Below are positions 19,621 to 30,251 of a stretch of 64,000 bases of DNA, one piece after another. Positions within the stretch are counted from its first letter, which is position 1, and the number at the start of each line of letters is the position of its first letter. The stretch lies in assembly GCF_028679125.1 (NCBI RefSeq), contig NZ_JAJRCG010000009.1, forward strand, positions 1 through 64,000, in the 5' to 3' direction. Position numbers and translations under genes: made by a program. The notes beneath the pieces were generated by a model that saw only the letters and a program-made list of their open reading frames with translations, was not told where the DNA came from and ran no database searches. This DNA comes from Methanoregula sp. Its GTDB lineage: Archaea > Halobacteriota > Methanomicrobia > Methanomicrobiales > Methanospirillaceae.

Positions 19621-20483
19621 GGGGACACCCCGGTAATCCGGGCTCCGGAGCGTGCCATGCCGCATTCGCAGACCCCGCCGAATTGCGAAAGGATGTCGCG
19701 GGCCTCCGTGCCATAGGCGAATACGCCGTTGCCCAGCATGGTCATGCTTGCCGGGACATCCCGTGCCGTGCAGAGTTCAAGGACCTTCCGGACTTCCGGC
19801 GTGGCAAGCCCGCTGTGCAGGGAGAACTGCCGGGAGATCTGGAAGAAATCCTCAACATTCTTCGGGGACCTGCGGGGAAATGCTGATGCTACCTGTTCCA
19901 TCTGGCGGGGCGATCCGAGAACGGTCGGGGTGTGGATGGGCCCGAAGCTGATCGTGTACACCGGTTCCGTGAGATCGTATCGCCGCTCGATCCGGCCATC
20001 GATTCCCGGGCCTCTCCGCACGACCCGCCCGCCGCCCTGGCATGCGGCAACATCCCCGAGACCCGTGCGATGCTCGACTTCGGCTTCGTGGGCGTACAGG
20101 GCAATAGCATGATCGGTCAGGTCCAGGCTGTATAACCGGTTCAGTGCAGTCAGCGTTGAAAGGAGCGCTGCTGCCGAGAGGCCGAAGCCGGCGCCGATAG
20201 GGAGCTGGCATTCGGTGACAATGGAGGCGGTGACACCGAGCCGGTCCATGACCGAGACGATAAGCGGCGATCCGGTGCTCCTCTCCAACAGCTTGCCCCG
20301 GGCATCGTTCCGGTTGACGATAACGGATGTTTTACCGGATGCAGTGACTTTGGCCAAAACCCCTTTGTCGATGACAATACCCGCACCGATGCTTCCGGTC
20401 CCGGCCCGGGTATTTCCGCTGATGCGCTTGAAATATCCCGAGATATGACCCGGGCAGAACGCGGTGACAGTACCTGGTTTCAT
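19617..20483 (-). CDS. Pantoate kinase (GHMP superfamily)
   Basis: FCPGHISGYFKRI...PIGAGFGLSAAALLSTLTALNRL GHMP motif; adjacent to phosphopantothenate synthetase. Confidence 0.85.
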   Translation of the reverse strand: MKPGTVTAFCPGHISGYFKRISGNTRAGTGSIGAGIVIDKGVLAKVTASGKTSVIVNRNDARGKLLERSTGSPLIVSVMDRLGVTASIVTECQLPIGAGFGLSAAALLSTLTALNRLYSLDLTDHAIALYAHEAEVEHRTGLGDVAACQGGGRVVRRGPGIDGRIERRYDLTEPVYTISFGPIHTPTVLGSPRQMEQVASAFPRRSPKNVEDFFQISRQFSLHSGLATPEVRKVLELCTARDVPASMTMLGNGVFAYGTEARDILSQFGGVCECGMARSGARITGVSP

Positions 20484-20580
20484 GGATGGCCCCTCGTATA
20501 CTTACTATTGGTCTTTTCTGACTATAAGGAATCCTGACAGATTTGACGGCCGTTAACCGCCAGGAGAAAAAAGTGTATCA

Positions 20581-21741
20581 TCAACTGAATTTACCGGTCC
20601 GAAGTACCTCGTTCCAGATGGTTACGGCAACGTCCTCTTTTGTACCCTTGACCCGCACCTTTTTTTCGGATGTGAGCAGCTCGTAATCGCCGGTGCAGTT
20701 TCCCATGGTCTCCGGGTGATTCATCAGGACCAGGGAGACGCCGTTCCGGATCATGGCCTTTGCCTGCTTCTCCGGCTTCCGGTCGATCTTGAAGGCAACC
20801 GTGAAGGGAGCATAGCGCTCCATGACCTCGCCCAGCAGTTTTTTGAGGGGAAGGAGATCGATTGTTGCGGGCGTCCCGCTCGCGATCTTTCCCTCTTTTC
20901 TCACCGGTGCGAAATCCGAGATTGCGGCGGCGCTGATGTAGATATCCGCTCCCCGGTGTTCCGCAAGATGGTCGAGGACTGCGTGTCGCATCTCGTCTGC
21001 GGTGCCTGAAGGGATATTGTGCACGCACGGGAAGGTATCCTGGTGCACCACCGTCACGTCCGCTCCCAGTCGGAATGCCCGGTGGGCAAGTTCCCGGCCC
21101 ATCTGCCCGCTGGACCGGGTGGTAAGGATTCGCACATCATCCACCGGTTCGCGGCAGGGACCGCTGGTGATGAGCACCGACTTTCCTGCAAGGGGTTTAC
21201 CCATCACCGCCCGCTCGGACCAGAGCACGATCTCTTCGATATTTGCGATCTTTGCCTTTCCCTCTTCAATGCGGGGTGACAAAACTTCGATTCCCCAGCC
21301 TTCCAGTTTCCTGATATTTTCTGTAAGGCCCGGGTGCCGGAACATGCTGTGGTGCATTGCCGGGACGACCAGCACCGGCATGCCGCTGCCGATGGCGGTT
21401 GTGGCAAATGTCGTGACGGGCGTGTCGTCGATGCCGCAGGCGATCTTGCTGATGGTGTTCGCGGTGCAGGGTGCAATGAGCAGGAGATCGGCGCTGCCGT
21501 CATCCCCGCAGTAGGTCACATGCTCAACGAGACCGGAGATCCGGGTGATGACCGGCCTGCCGCTGGCATAGGCAAGGGCATCGGGAGTGATGATGCCCGC
21601 TGCCGCTTCGCTCATCACCGCCTGCACAACCGCACCCTTCCGTCGCAGTGCATGGATGAGCTTCACGCATTCAACCGCAGCGATGCTCCCGGTAACCGCT
21701 ACGACAACCTGTTTTCCGGCAAGGGTCTCTCCAAGCGTCAT
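20581..21741 (-). CDS. coaBC: Bifunctional phosphopantothenoylcysteine decarboxylase/phosphopantothenate--cysteine ligase
   Basis: VVAVTGSIAAVECVKLIHALRRKGA...LLIAPCTANTISKIACGIDDTP...PAMHHSMF...LITSGPCREPVDDVRILTTRSSGQMG. Confidence 0.9.
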   Translation of the reverse strand: MTLGETLAGKQVVVAVTGSIAAVECVKLIHALRRKGAVVQAVMSEAAAGIITPDALAYASGRPVITRISGLVEHVTYCGDDGSADLLLIAPCTANTISKIACGIDDTPVTTFATTAIGSGMPVLVVPAMHHSMFRHPGLTENIRKLEGWGIEVLSPRIEEGKAKIANIEEIVLWSERAVMGKPLAGKSVLITSGPCREPVDDVRILTTRSSGQMGRELAHRAFRLGADVTVVHQDTFPCVHNIPSGTADEMRHAVLDHLAEHRGADIYISAAAISDFAPVRKEGKIASGTPATIDLLPLKKLLGEVMERYAPFTVAFKIDRKPEKQAKAMIRNGVSLVLMNHPETMGNCTGDYELLTSEKKVRVKGTKEDVAVTIWNEVLRTGKFS

Positions 21742-22616
21742 GAGATCGTCACATCGTGAACCACATGCCATGCATGCGGCCGGTATTTCTTCACTTTATG
21801 TACCCGGATAGTAGCAGAAAAACCTGCTCCTTCCACCATCGCCCGGATCCGTTCATCTGCCGGGCCGATGGTGTGGAGATGGAGAATGGTCCCGTTCTTC
21901 ACGTGAGCCAGCGCTTCGGGAAGCATGTTCAGCGCGTCAAAATGCCCCATCACGATCCGGTCATAAGTGCCGGTGAGAGACGTGCGGCAGTCTCCTAACA
22001 TTGCAATGATCCGATCGGTGAGTCGGTTCTTACGGATATTCCGTTCCAGGTATCCGAATGCCACGGGATTGATCTCCATGGCATGGACGTTGGCACCGGC
22101 GCCAGCCATGGGCAGGGTGAAGTATCCGATGCCGGCAAACATGTCCGCCACGCGTTCCGTCCCGGAACCGGATCGGATCATCGCGACCATACGGGCTTTC
22201 TCGTTCCGGTTGCCCATCGAGAACATGACCTGCTGCGGATCCAGGATGTACGTGATCCCGCTCTCTTTGTGGAGTACCTCCCCGCATGTTCCAAAAAGAA
22301 TCTCTGTCTCGGGTGTCCGTGTCACATCCCGGAGTTCTGCAATCCGGATAATGCCGCGAGGGTGGCGGAACCGGATGATCTCCTCAAGGTCCGCAGGTGA
22401 CGGTTTATCGCCGTGGATCACCGCAACATCGCCCATCAGGTAGTAGCCCGGGCCGGAGTAGCGTCTCCGCTCAGGAATCTCTGCATCGCACGGTTCGCCC
22501 GGGTGTACCGGTACCCAGGCAACATCTCCCTCAATATACGGAGCACGTGCAGGATCCACCCACCCGGCATTGCTGATCAGGGGAAGATCAGCCCGTGCGA
22601 TTTTCCGTACCCGCAT
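21738..22616 (-). CDS. Trm5/Taw2-like class I methyltransferase-fold tRNA modification enzyme
   Basis: ILDPQQVMFSMGNRNEKARM...VADMFAGIGYFTLPMAGAGANVHAMEINPVAFGYLERNI...HAWHVVHDVTI; likely start MRVRK at 22616. Confidence 0.75.
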   Translation of the reverse strand: MRVRKIARADLPLISNAGWVDPARAPYIEGDVAWVPVHPGEPCDAEIPERRRYSGPGYYLMGDVAVIHGDKPSPADLEEIIRFRHPRGIIRIAELRDVTRTPETEILFGTCGEVLHKESGITYILDPQQVMFSMGNRNEKARMVAMIRSGSGTERVADMFAGIGYFTLPMAGAGANVHAMEINPVAFGYLERNIRKNRLTDRIIAMLGDCRTSLTGTYDRIVMGHFDALNMLPEALAHVKNGTILHLHTIGPADERIRAMVEGAGFSATIRVHKVKKYRPHAWHVVHDVTIS

Positions 22617-22618
22617 TC

Positions 22619-23659
22619 TTATCTGACAATGACGATCTGGTCGCCATCCCGAAGGATGCTGACATGATCCCCGGCCTGGATCGCGACCCACCCGGGTTTT
22701 GCAAGTTCAACGGTCTTCCCGGAGGCCGGATCGAGGACCCCGACCCCGGCATGTTCGGAGAATGCGATGAGCGCAGACTCGGCGCTCCGGGCGTTCCCGA
22801 TGATACGTTCGATCACATCGTCACGCAGGGTCTTGGAGGTCCCGTCCCGGAGATCGGTCACCCGCACAGAGTGCGTTTCAACGCGTTCAACCTCGTAATA
22901 CCGGTTCGCCGCCCGGACCACATCGAATTTCTGGAACCGGGGAAGGCGCACCGAATAGGTGATCCGGTACAGCTGCCGGCCATTCTTCTCTCCCACCAGT
23001 TTGGGGTGCGTTGTGTATCTCCCGCCCAGCTGGGCAACAATGCCCTGCGAGATCATAAGGCCGATATGCTGGGATCCGATGATGATGTCGATGCCGTCAT
23101 GGATCTCGTTCATGTCCGAGATGAACGAGAGCCGCTCCCCCCCGGACTGGAGATGGTCCTCGATCTGCTGGGCGATGGATGCCGACATCTGGAGCTCAAA
23201 GGTGCTGGGAATCCGATCTTCTGCCCGGACCTGCACAACGCCCTCGTAATAACTCCCGCTGATCCGGTTGCACCGGTCGCATTGCTCCTTGTGCCAGACG
23301 ATCTCGACCGTGCAGGATCCTTCGACCGCGGTCTTGTACATGGTGCCGTGGATCGTCAGGTAGGCACGGGACCGGTTCTGGGTCACGTCCACCACGCTCA
23401 CGTCGATTGACGGCTTCTTGACATCCGGGTGGAAATGCACAGCGGATCGTGCAAGTTCCGGTCCCAGTTCGTCCCGTCCCCGGATATTATCGGTCCAGGT
23501 GTTCACCTGTTTTACCGCATCGCAACTGGGGCACTGGACGTTCTGGACGCGGTTTTCACATGTGAACCATGGCGTGCTGCCGATCTGGCACTGTTTGCAC
23601 AGTCCGTCGGTATCAGAAGGTTTGCCACATTTCGGGCAGAAATTATCACGGATACTCAT
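22619..23659 (-). CDS. nmd3: NMD3-family protein
   Basis: N-terminal zinc motifs FCPKCGKP...LCKQC, EQCDRCNRISGSYYEGVVQVRA. Confidence 0.85.
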   Translation of the reverse strand: MSIRDNFCPKCGKPSDTDGLCKQCQIGSTPWFTCENRVQNVQCPSCDAVKQVNTWTDNIRGRDELGPELARSAVHFHPDVKKPSIDVSVVDVTQNRSRAYLTIHGTMYKTAVEGSCTVEIVWHKEQCDRCNRISGSYYEGVVQVRAEDRIPSTFELQMSASIAQQIEDHLQSGGERLSFISDMNEIHDGIDIIIGSQHIGLMISQGIVAQLGGRYTTHPKLVGEKNGRQLYRITYSVRLPRFQKFDVVRAANRYYEVERVETHSVRVTDLRDGTSKTLRDDVIERIIGNARSAESALIAFSEHAGVGVLDPASGKTVELAKPGWVAIQAGDHVSILRDGDQIVIVR

Positions 23660-23949
23660 AGCTGGTAGATTTGTGCATGTGGCACGTTGCCGATCATGAT
23701 GCAGTCGGCTTTTGTCAGGAGTCCCATCTCAATGGCGATCCGGATCGTCCGCTCTCCAATGAGGTTGACATTTCCTGCATTCTTCAGTGCTTCCCTGACC
23801 TCTTCTTCGGTGACGGGAGTTTTTCCATAGAATGAATCGTGGATTATGACCTTCATCGTGTCATTGGTGATCGTGGTGTTGATGAGTTCGCGATCGCAGA
23901 CTGCCACGACATCCGCCGTTTCCCGGGAACGGTGAATTTTGAGGAACAT
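23656..23949 (-). CDS. DUF424 family protein
   Basis: 97 aa, MFLKIHRSRETADVVAVCDRELINTTI...NLIGERTIRIAIEMGLLTKADCIMIGNVPHAQIY. Confidence 0.8.
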   Translation of the reverse strand: MFLKIHRSRETADVVAVCDRELINTTITNDTMKVIIHDSFYGKTPVTEEEVREALKNAGNVNLIGERTIRIAIEMGLLTKADCIMIGNVPHAQIYQL

Positions 23950-24006
23950 TGATCACTCATTGGCGGGCGGGGATAAAAAAAGGTAAGTCGGTACCAGCAC
24001 CGGGGC

Positions 24007-24837
24007 TTATTCCAGGGTAATTGACACGCCATACACGTTCTGGATGGTTTCGGCATGGATCCGGAAGCAGTCTTCCTCGGTCATCTGCCCGGATTCGAGG
24101 AGTTTGTTGGTATACCGGGGCACGGATTTGGGGCCGATCACGGCACCCGGCCGCTCGTTTTCGTCCATGTAATCGCTCTCCATAGTGAATGCCCTGCCCG
24201 ACCGGATCAGTTCCGGTATTGCCTCGTGTTTTGCGATAAGCGATGGGTGCAGGGGAGTGTCGGGCGCCCCGTAATGTTTTATCACGCGCTCTTTTGGGAT
24301 GCCGGCCCTTCGTGCCATATCGACGATGTCGCTGCAAGGGCCGGTCTCGGCATGCACCTGGAGAGCGCACCCGCAGTCGGCAGTAGCGTCCAGGGCATGC
24401 ATGAGCACCTCATTGGAGGCAGCGAGCAGTTCCGGGCTCACCTCGTAATGAGGTCTCCCGCTCTTCAGCGCAACGGCTTTTCCCTCGCGGACATAGCGTG
24501 CAGCACAATCGATCCCTCCCTTCATGATCTCAACGGCAGCTGCAAGCGGCATGCGCTCGGTGAGATGCGTGATCTCGGCAGGGTGGACACCGAGTACGGG
24601 GAAGGCGACTACGCCGGTCTCCGGAATCAGTTCCGCGATCCGGATTGTCTCATCGAATACCCGGGCATAGTCTTCGCCCGTGACCGGGTGAACTGACAGT
24701 GACCAGGAAGGTTTTGACACGAGAAAAATGTGCGTGCCCCCGACCCGGGAAAAATCCTTCACCGCTTCGAGACCCCGGCCATTGATCGGATCGATATGGA
24801 TATGATCGTCAGTTATGGGAATTGTTCTGGATTTCAT
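24007..24837 (-). CDS. TatD-related metal-dependent hydrolase
   Basis: DDHIHIDPINGRGLEAVKDFSRVGGTHIFLV, VFPVLGVHPAEI-type motifs, LQVHAETGP, MESDYMDE. Confidence 0.8.
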   Translation of the reverse strand: MKSRTIPITDDHIHIDPINGRGLEAVKDFSRVGGTHIFLVSKPSWSLSVHPVTGEDYARVFDETIRIAELIPETGVVAFPVLGVHPAEITHLTERMPLAAAVEIMKGGIDCAARYVREGKAVALKSGRPHYEVSPELLAASNEVLMHALDATADCGCALQVHAETGPCSDIVDMARRAGIPKERVIKHYGAPDTPLHPSLIAKHEAIPELIRSGRAFTMESDYMDENERPGAVIGPKSVPRYTNKLLESGQMTEEDCFRIHAETIQNVYGVSITLE

Positions 24838-25162
24838 GGCAGTCCACGATCTTCATGAGGGGATATCCTTTGTCCGGTGAGAGTCGGGCCCGACAGTAGG
24901 CAAAGCCGACCCGAGTCACGATCTCGGCATCGAACATCATGCCCGAGAGTTCGCTGTACCCGAACCGGTTCTCGGTCATCAGGCTCCGGTCAAGCCTGAC
25001 GGTGATAGCCTCAACGCATGGCTGGAGGATGACTGCCTTCTCGATCGCCGACTCTATGCTTGCTGCGGATGCACGGGAGATGGGAGTTCCCACCCACTGG
25101 TGGTAGAGCGCCCCGAGTTTTATCCCTGCTTCGAATACTGCATGTTCCCTGTCGCCTGTCAT
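24809..25162 (-). CDS. mptD: Archaeal dihydroneopterin aldolase (MptD-like)
   Basis: REHAVFEAGIKLGALYHQWVGTPISRASAASIESAIEKAVILQPCVEAITV; 117 aa. Confidence 0.75.
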   Translation of the reverse strand: MTGDREHAVFEAGIKLGALYHQWVGTPISRASAASIESAIEKAVILQPCVEAITVRLDRSLMTENRFGYSELSGMMFDAEIVTRVGFAYCRARLSPDKGYPLMKIVDCHEIQNNSHN

Positions 25163-25174
25163 ACGTTGCCACTC

Positions 25175-27286
25175 CTAAATCAGCTGGATGATGCCCTGCT
25201 TCGGCTCCATTGCCTCTCCCTGGCGGAGGAGCATATCAATCCCTTCCCGCACCTTCTCCTGCGGGAATCCTTTGAGACTGACCGTCTCGATAACCTTGTC
25301 GATACCGGCCCGGCGGCTCTCCCCGCCAATCTCGCGGATGGCATCCTTGATGACCCGCACGATATCGCGCTTCTCCTTGGAGATGCCGGTGACAACCTTG
25401 TCGATATCGAACGTCCCGGTCTTGGCATCATAGGCGATCTGCCGGAGGCAGGCATCGACGATGGTGATCACGCGCTCGGCATCGCTCTTCTCGATGGTGT
25501 TCGAGAGACGGATGCGTGCGCTGGCTTCCGCAAGCCGGACGAGCGCCTCGAGCTGGCGGGCGGTCACCGGCACCGGTTTGTTGGGTGCCGCAAAGCCCCT
25601 GAGTTTCAGGTAATACCCCACGAGCCCGTCCTGTGCTTCCTGGGAGAGACGCGGGAAACAGGAACGCTTTGCATATGCCACGTACTTACGGAAGATGCCC
25701 GGCTCGATATCTGGCATGACGGGAGCCAGCTGCTGCTGGATGTACTCGTCCGTAACCCCGGGAATCGGGGTCTTCTTATGCTGCGCGATCAGTTCCCCGG
25801 TGCTGTGCGCCTTCAGGATATGTTCCGCAATGGCCAGGTCCAGTTTCTGGTCCGGCTGGTCGGTCATGATGAAGATGAGATCGAACCGGGAGAGCAGGGA
25901 CGGGGGCATGTTGATCTGCTCGGAAAGGTCCCCGAACATATCGAACCGGCCGTACTTCGGGTTCGCCGCGCCAAGGAGGGCACACCGGGATTTGAGCGTG
26001 GCCGTGATGCCGGCCTTTGCAACGCTGATGGACTGCTGTTCCATTGCTTCGTGCAGTGCGGAGCGGTCGCCCTTCTCCATCTTGTCCATCTCATCGACCG
26101 CCGCAATACCCATATCGGCAAGCACGAGTGCGCCGGCTTCGAGCGTCCACCGCCCCTCGCCAAATTCGTCCTTGACTGCGGTTGCCGTCAGGCCTGCGGC
26201 AGTGGAAGACTGCCCGCTCGTGTAGATGGCGCGGGGCGAGAGTTTCACGATATACCTGAGCAGCTGACTTTTTGCAATACCCGGGTCACCGATCAGGAGG
26301 ACATGGATATCCCCGCGGAGGCGGCTCCCGTCCGGCATCTCCTTGGCAATCCCGCCGAACAATTGCAGGGCGATCGCCTGCTTCACGTTCTCGCTGCCGT
26401 AGATGGTGGGGGCAATCGAGTGGGTGATCATACGGTAGATCATCGGATCTTTGCTCAGCCTCTGGATCTCGTCCTCGTCCTTTTCATCGATCTCGACCTC
26501 CTCGAACTCCTTCTCGGCAACCTCGATGGAGTTGCATTCAAGGAAGATATCGAAGACCGTGTGTTTCTCGCCCTTGACCACCCGCTGCATGGAGCGCAGG
26601 ATGCCGTTGATGATCACCCGGTCGCCGGGGGAGACCATGCCGGAGAGATCGTCCGTGACATCGATATCCAGTGTCTGCGGCTGTTCGCCGCCGCGAAGGC
26701 CTTCCGGCTGCTCCTGTATCCGGAGTTTCTGGGAGTCGATGAATTTCGATCGCTTGGGCATCAGTTCGAGTTTCTTGAACGTACAGCCATCCGTGGCACA
26801 CCCGTCCGGCTCGATGAATTTCCCGTATTTCTGCGGTACTACCGTGAAATGGCCCGCAGGGCAGCGGAAGACCGCCTCCACGATCCGGGGCCGGACTTCC
26901 GTGGTCTTGCGCAGGATCCCCTCAACGGAAATATACGTGTTGATATCGTCGGATCGTATGTACCGGATACCGGTTTTCCTGGGGAGATTGGTGAACCGGA
27001 TGTTGATCCGTTTTGGCTCTTTCCCGTCCTTGGTACGGATCAGCTGGCCCTGCTTGACCGCGTCCCAGACATCTTCCAGCACCTTCCCGGGGTTCTCGAG
27101 GAGCTCATCGGCAAGGGCAATTCCCACCTTCCCGAATTTCTCGACATCCCGGTAATCGATATAGAGCGATCGCTTATGGGGGTATTCACGCGAGATCTCC
27201 CCCAGTTCCTTCTTGTACCGTGTCTTGAGCAGACGGCTCCAGTCACCGGTCCGGTCGCCATCGTGGAGGTCTGGTTCTTTTTCCAT
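25175..27286 (-). CDS. mcm: Minichromosome maintenance replicative helicase
   Basis: GDPGIAKSQLLRYIVKLSPRAIYTSGQSSTAAGLTA...DEMDKMEKGDRSALHEAMEQQSISVAKAGI...LLSRFDLIF. Confidence 0.95.
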   Translation of the reverse strand: MEKEPDLHDGDRTGDWSRLLKTRYKKELGEISREYPHKRSLYIDYRDVEKFGKVGIALADELLENPGKVLEDVWDAVKQGQLIRTKDGKEPKRINIRFTNLPRKTGIRYIRSDDINTYISVEGILRKTTEVRPRIVEAVFRCPAGHFTVVPQKYGKFIEPDGCATDGCTFKKLELMPKRSKFIDSQKLRIQEQPEGLRGGEQPQTLDIDVTDDLSGMVSPGDRVIINGILRSMQRVVKGEKHTVFDIFLECNSIEVAEKEFEEVEIDEKDEDEIQRLSKDPMIYRMITHSIAPTIYGSENVKQAIALQLFGGIAKEMPDGSRLRGDIHVLLIGDPGIAKSQLLRYIVKLSPRAIYTSGQSSTAAGLTATAVKDEFGEGRWTLEAGALVLADMGIAAVDEMDKMEKGDRSALHEAMEQQSISVAKAGITATLKSRCALLGAANPKYGRFDMFGDLSEQINMPPSLLSRFDLIFIMTDQPDQKLDLAIAEHILKAHSTGELIAQHKKTPIPGVTDEYIQQQLAPVMPDIEPGIFRKYVAYAKRSCFPRLSQEAQDGLVGYYLKLRGFAAPNKPVPVTARQLEALVRLAEASARIRLSNTIEKSDAERVITIVDACLRQIAYDAKTGTFDIDKVVTGISKEKRDIVRVIKDAIREIGGESRRAGIDKVIETVSLKGFPQEKVREGIDMLLRQGEAMEPKQGIIQLI

Positions 27287-27296
27287 AGTCCCTCCG

Positions 27297-28265
27297 TCAC
27301 GGCCCTTTCTGCGAGGAGAGTACGAACCGCGCAATCAGTGCTTCCATCTGGATGTCGCTGTTTGCCCCTTCTGAGAGCCGGAAATCTGTTTCCCCGAGAT
27401 GATCGATGAGCTGCACTTTCAAGCCCCGGTCCATCTCCCGCTTCAGGAGCGCGCGGTAACACTGGTTGATCAGCTCGTTCGGGGCGATCCCCCGGTCATG
27501 GAGGAGCTGGGCAAGGAGGAATTCCGCGCCATCGAAATCCCCTTTGAGGGAGAGGGTGAGCAGCTCATTGATCTCGTCCGGCCGGGCCGTCGAGGTGATC
27601 GAATACACCCGCTTCTCATCAATGGTCGGGCTGATGATGGCGGCACCCTGCACCGCATTGATCGCTTTGCGCATGTCTCCCTGCGCGATATAGATGATCG
27701 CCTCCATTGCGCCATCGCTGATGTTCAGCCCTTCGCGGGAGGCAATCCGGCGCACCTCTTCCCGGATTGCCCCGGCCCCGAGCGGCTTGAACCGGTAGAT
27801 GGCACACCGGCTCTGGATGGGATCGATGATCTTGGAGGAATAATTGCAGGAGAGAATGAACCGGCAGGTCAGCGCATAACTCTCCATGGTCCTGCGCAGG
27901 GCAGCCTGCGCGTCCGTGGTCAGCGCATCGGCCTCATCAAGGAAAAGGATCTTGAAGGGCACATCCCCATCCCGTCCCGTCCGGGCGAACTCCTTGATCT
28001 GGTTCCGGACAACGTCGATCCCCCGCTCATCGGAGGCGTTCATCTCCCGGAAGTTCCTCTGCCAGTTGTTGGGAAAAAATTCCCGGGCCAGGGTGACGGC
28101 AGCGGTTGTCTTTCCCACACCGGCGCTGCCGGTGAAGAGAAGGTGGGGGAGATTGCCGCTTTTTACATAGGATGACAGGCGTTCTACTATCTCGTCCTGC
28201 CCGACGATATCGGCAAGTCTCTGCGGCCGGTATTTCTCGATCCAGATCGTGTGGCTCTCATCCAT
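27297..28265 (-). CDS. rfcS: Replication factor C small subunit
   Basis: [51 protein letters not shown]; canonical. Confidence 0.95.
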   Translation of the reverse strand: MDESHTIWIEKYRPQRLADIVGQDEIVERLSSYVKSGNLPHLLFTGSAGVGKTTAAVTLAREFFPNNWQRNFREMNASDERGIDVVRNQIKEFARTGRDGDVPFKILFLDEADALTTDAQAALRRTMESYALTCRFILSCNYSSKIIDPIQSRCAIYRFKPLGAGAIREEVRRIASREGLNISDGAMEAIIYIAQGDMRKAINAVQGAAIISPTIDEKRVYSITSTARPDEINELLTLSLKGDFDGAEFLLAQLLHDRGIAPNELINQCYRALLKREMDRGLKVQLIDHLGETDFRLSEGANSDIQMEALIARFVLSSQKGP

Positions 28266-28366
28266 GGTGTATCATCCCGCCAGAAAGGGGACACGTGTTC
28301 CCGTGTGGATAGTATTGGTGATCTCTTTATGAGAACTCTTGCGTCCCGGGTTAAGCGCTGTGACTA

Positions 28367-29440
28367 ATGAATGTCATAACGTTTATCATAAGGGTTTTGA
28401 AATTACTTTTCATGCAAAGAAAATATATTTTATCTGTTCTCGTGATTATTCTCATGGTCTGCCTGCCCGTTGCAGCCACGACGAATAAAATTGCTGCGGG
28501 CGCCCCGGTCTTTATTGGTGAGAGCAATCTCGTTATCACTTCGGCAATAAAGGACTGCCATGTTATTGCCTGGTGGGCGGATGAGGGAAATATGACCGGC
28601 CCTGCAGATAAGAACCTCACGGTAAAACAACTGAACGAGGGGGCGGGTCTTGCCACGCATTTCAATGTCAGCCCGGATATCTTTGAAGGGCATGCCGGAA
28701 ACTGGTATTGTGAGGATGTCAAGCCGACGTTTGTTGTCTTAAGGGTACTGGAGCCCAATCTCACTATCCGTGTATGGGATACGGACAATGATATGGATGT
28801 TACCGGCCAGTCCGTTCCCATTTCGACAAATGTGACCTACCGGATTGATACGAACCTGGACCAGGCCATGGTATATTACAATCGTACCGATCTGACCCCC
28901 CTGGACGGGATCTTCACCATCAAACTAATCGATCCCAGTGGCAAACAGATATCCAATTTTTATACTGGCAGCGTTGGTGCGACAACCACGGAGATCCTTT
29001 CCTTTGACAGCACCCCGTTCATTTCAACCCCGATATACATGGGCAAGAAGATGGGCTCGTGGAACCACCTTGCCCGGGATGGCAGCGGAAGTCTCCTCTA
29101 TCCTGCCGGGACCTATACGTTTACGGTCAGCCAGAACCTGAATAACATGCAGGGACTGCTCACGGCATCGGGAGCAGACCTCAATGGTAAAACCACCGCT
29201 TCGGCTTCCGTAACGTTCCTCCCCCAGGAATCCTTCACCTCCGCCACGGTTTCAACCGTGCAGACGGAGCCTGTCGCAACCGTTCCTGAAACCGCTGAGC
29301 CGACAAAGACTATCCAGAAAGTAACCATAGCGACAACCGTGCCGGTGACCACAAAGACCACTTACTCTCCCCTGCCGGCATGGATTACTGTTGTCGGGCT
29401 TGTCGGCGCCGGGCTCCTTGTTGCAAAAAAGATGCCGTAA
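28367..29440 (+). CDS. DUF3821-domain surface protein with signal peptide and C-terminal TM
   Basis: KIAAGAPVFIGESNLVITSAIKDCHVIAWWA...VSPDIFEGHAGNWY; Thr-rich linker and C-terminal hydrophobic helix. Confidence 0.8.
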   Translation: MNVITFIIRVLKLLFMQRKYILSVLVIILMVCLPVAATTNKIAAGAPVFIGESNLVITSAIKDCHVIAWWADEGNMTGPADKNLTVKQLNEGAGLATHFNVSPDIFEGHAGNWYCEDVKPTFVVLRVLEPNLTIRVWDTDNDMDVTGQSVPISTNVTYRIDTNLDQAMVYYNRTDLTPLDGIFTIKLIDPSGKQISNFYTGSVGATTTEILSFDSTPFISTPIYMGKKMGSWNHLARDGSGSLLYPAGTYTFTVSQNLNNMQGLLTASGADLNGKTTASASVTFLPQESFTSATVSTVQTEPVATVPETAEPTKTIQKVTIATTVPVTTKTTYSPLPAWITVVGLVGAGLLVAKKMP

Positions 29441-29527
29441 TTCCTGAAGTGTAATACCGATCCCCCTTTTTTCATTTATCCACGTTATTATAGGATGAAC
29501 GTATAACATACATGACGGAGAAATACA

Positions 29528-30154
29528 ATGCAGTTTCGGATTCTTGTGCTCGCTGCGGTCGCAGCGCTGATGGTTGTCTCGCCCGTGCTGGCAGCAAACG
29601 CTACCGAGTCCTTTGATGCAGCCGCAACGCTCTATTCGCAAAGTGTCGATCTGGCAAATGCGGGAAAATACCAGCAGGCTCTCGATGCTGCTGACAAGGC
29701 TCTTGCCCTGAACAGTACTTCGATGACCGGTCTTATCCAATCCAACCGGGCCGGGATCCTGGTGATGCTGAACCGCAATGATGAGGCGATTGCCGCAGCA
29801 GATGCCGCACTTGCGGTCGAGGGGAACCTGACCACGGTTCATTCCATTGCATGGTACAACAAGGGAAATGCCCTTTATGCCCAGGGGAAGATGAGTGAAG
29901 CAAAGGCCGCGTATGCAAAAGCATCTGAACTTGATCCTACCCTGGTTTCACCGGTTAAATTCGCTGATACCGAATCACCGGTTGTCACGACGGTTACCGG
30001 AGTATCGCAGAGCCCGTCTTCCGCAGCAGTGTCCGTTCAGTCAACTGCCCCGGCAACGGTCCCCACTACCGCCCGCTCGCCAGTCCCGGTTACGGTAATC
30101 CTCGGGGCACTCTTCATTGCGTTTGCCTGTTGCCGGTACGGCCGGTCCGGATAA
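29528..30154 (+). CDS. Secreted TPR protein with C-terminal TM anchor
   Basis: Signal peptide, TPR-like repeats (ALDAADKALALNSTSMTGL), Ser/Thr/Pro-rich stalk, terminal hydrophobic helix. Confidence 0.75.
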   Translation: MQFRILVLAAVAALMVVSPVLAANATESFDAAATLYSQSVDLANAGKYQQALDAADKALALNSTSMTGLIQSNRAGILVMLNRNDEAIAAADAALAVEGNLTTVHSIAWYNKGNALYAQGKMSEAKAAYAKASELDPTLVSPVKFADTESPVVTTVTGVSQSPSSAAVSVQSTAPATVPTTARSPVPVTVILGALFIAFACCRYGRSG

Positions 30155-30251
30155 TTTTTTATTTCTAAAAAAATTCAATCCGTTGTCCACTCTGATTTTT
30201 GTGCTCTGTAGAAAACCTTTTTTGAAATAACATTCCTCCCTCCCCCTGTTT

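Noticed and set aside
22595-23410. 271-aa plus-strand ORF
   Set aside because: Antisense to NMD3; no family resemblance.
25100-27409. 769-aa plus-strand ORF
   Set aside because: Complementary to MCM, which is unmistakable on the minus strand; composition is that of a shadow ORF.
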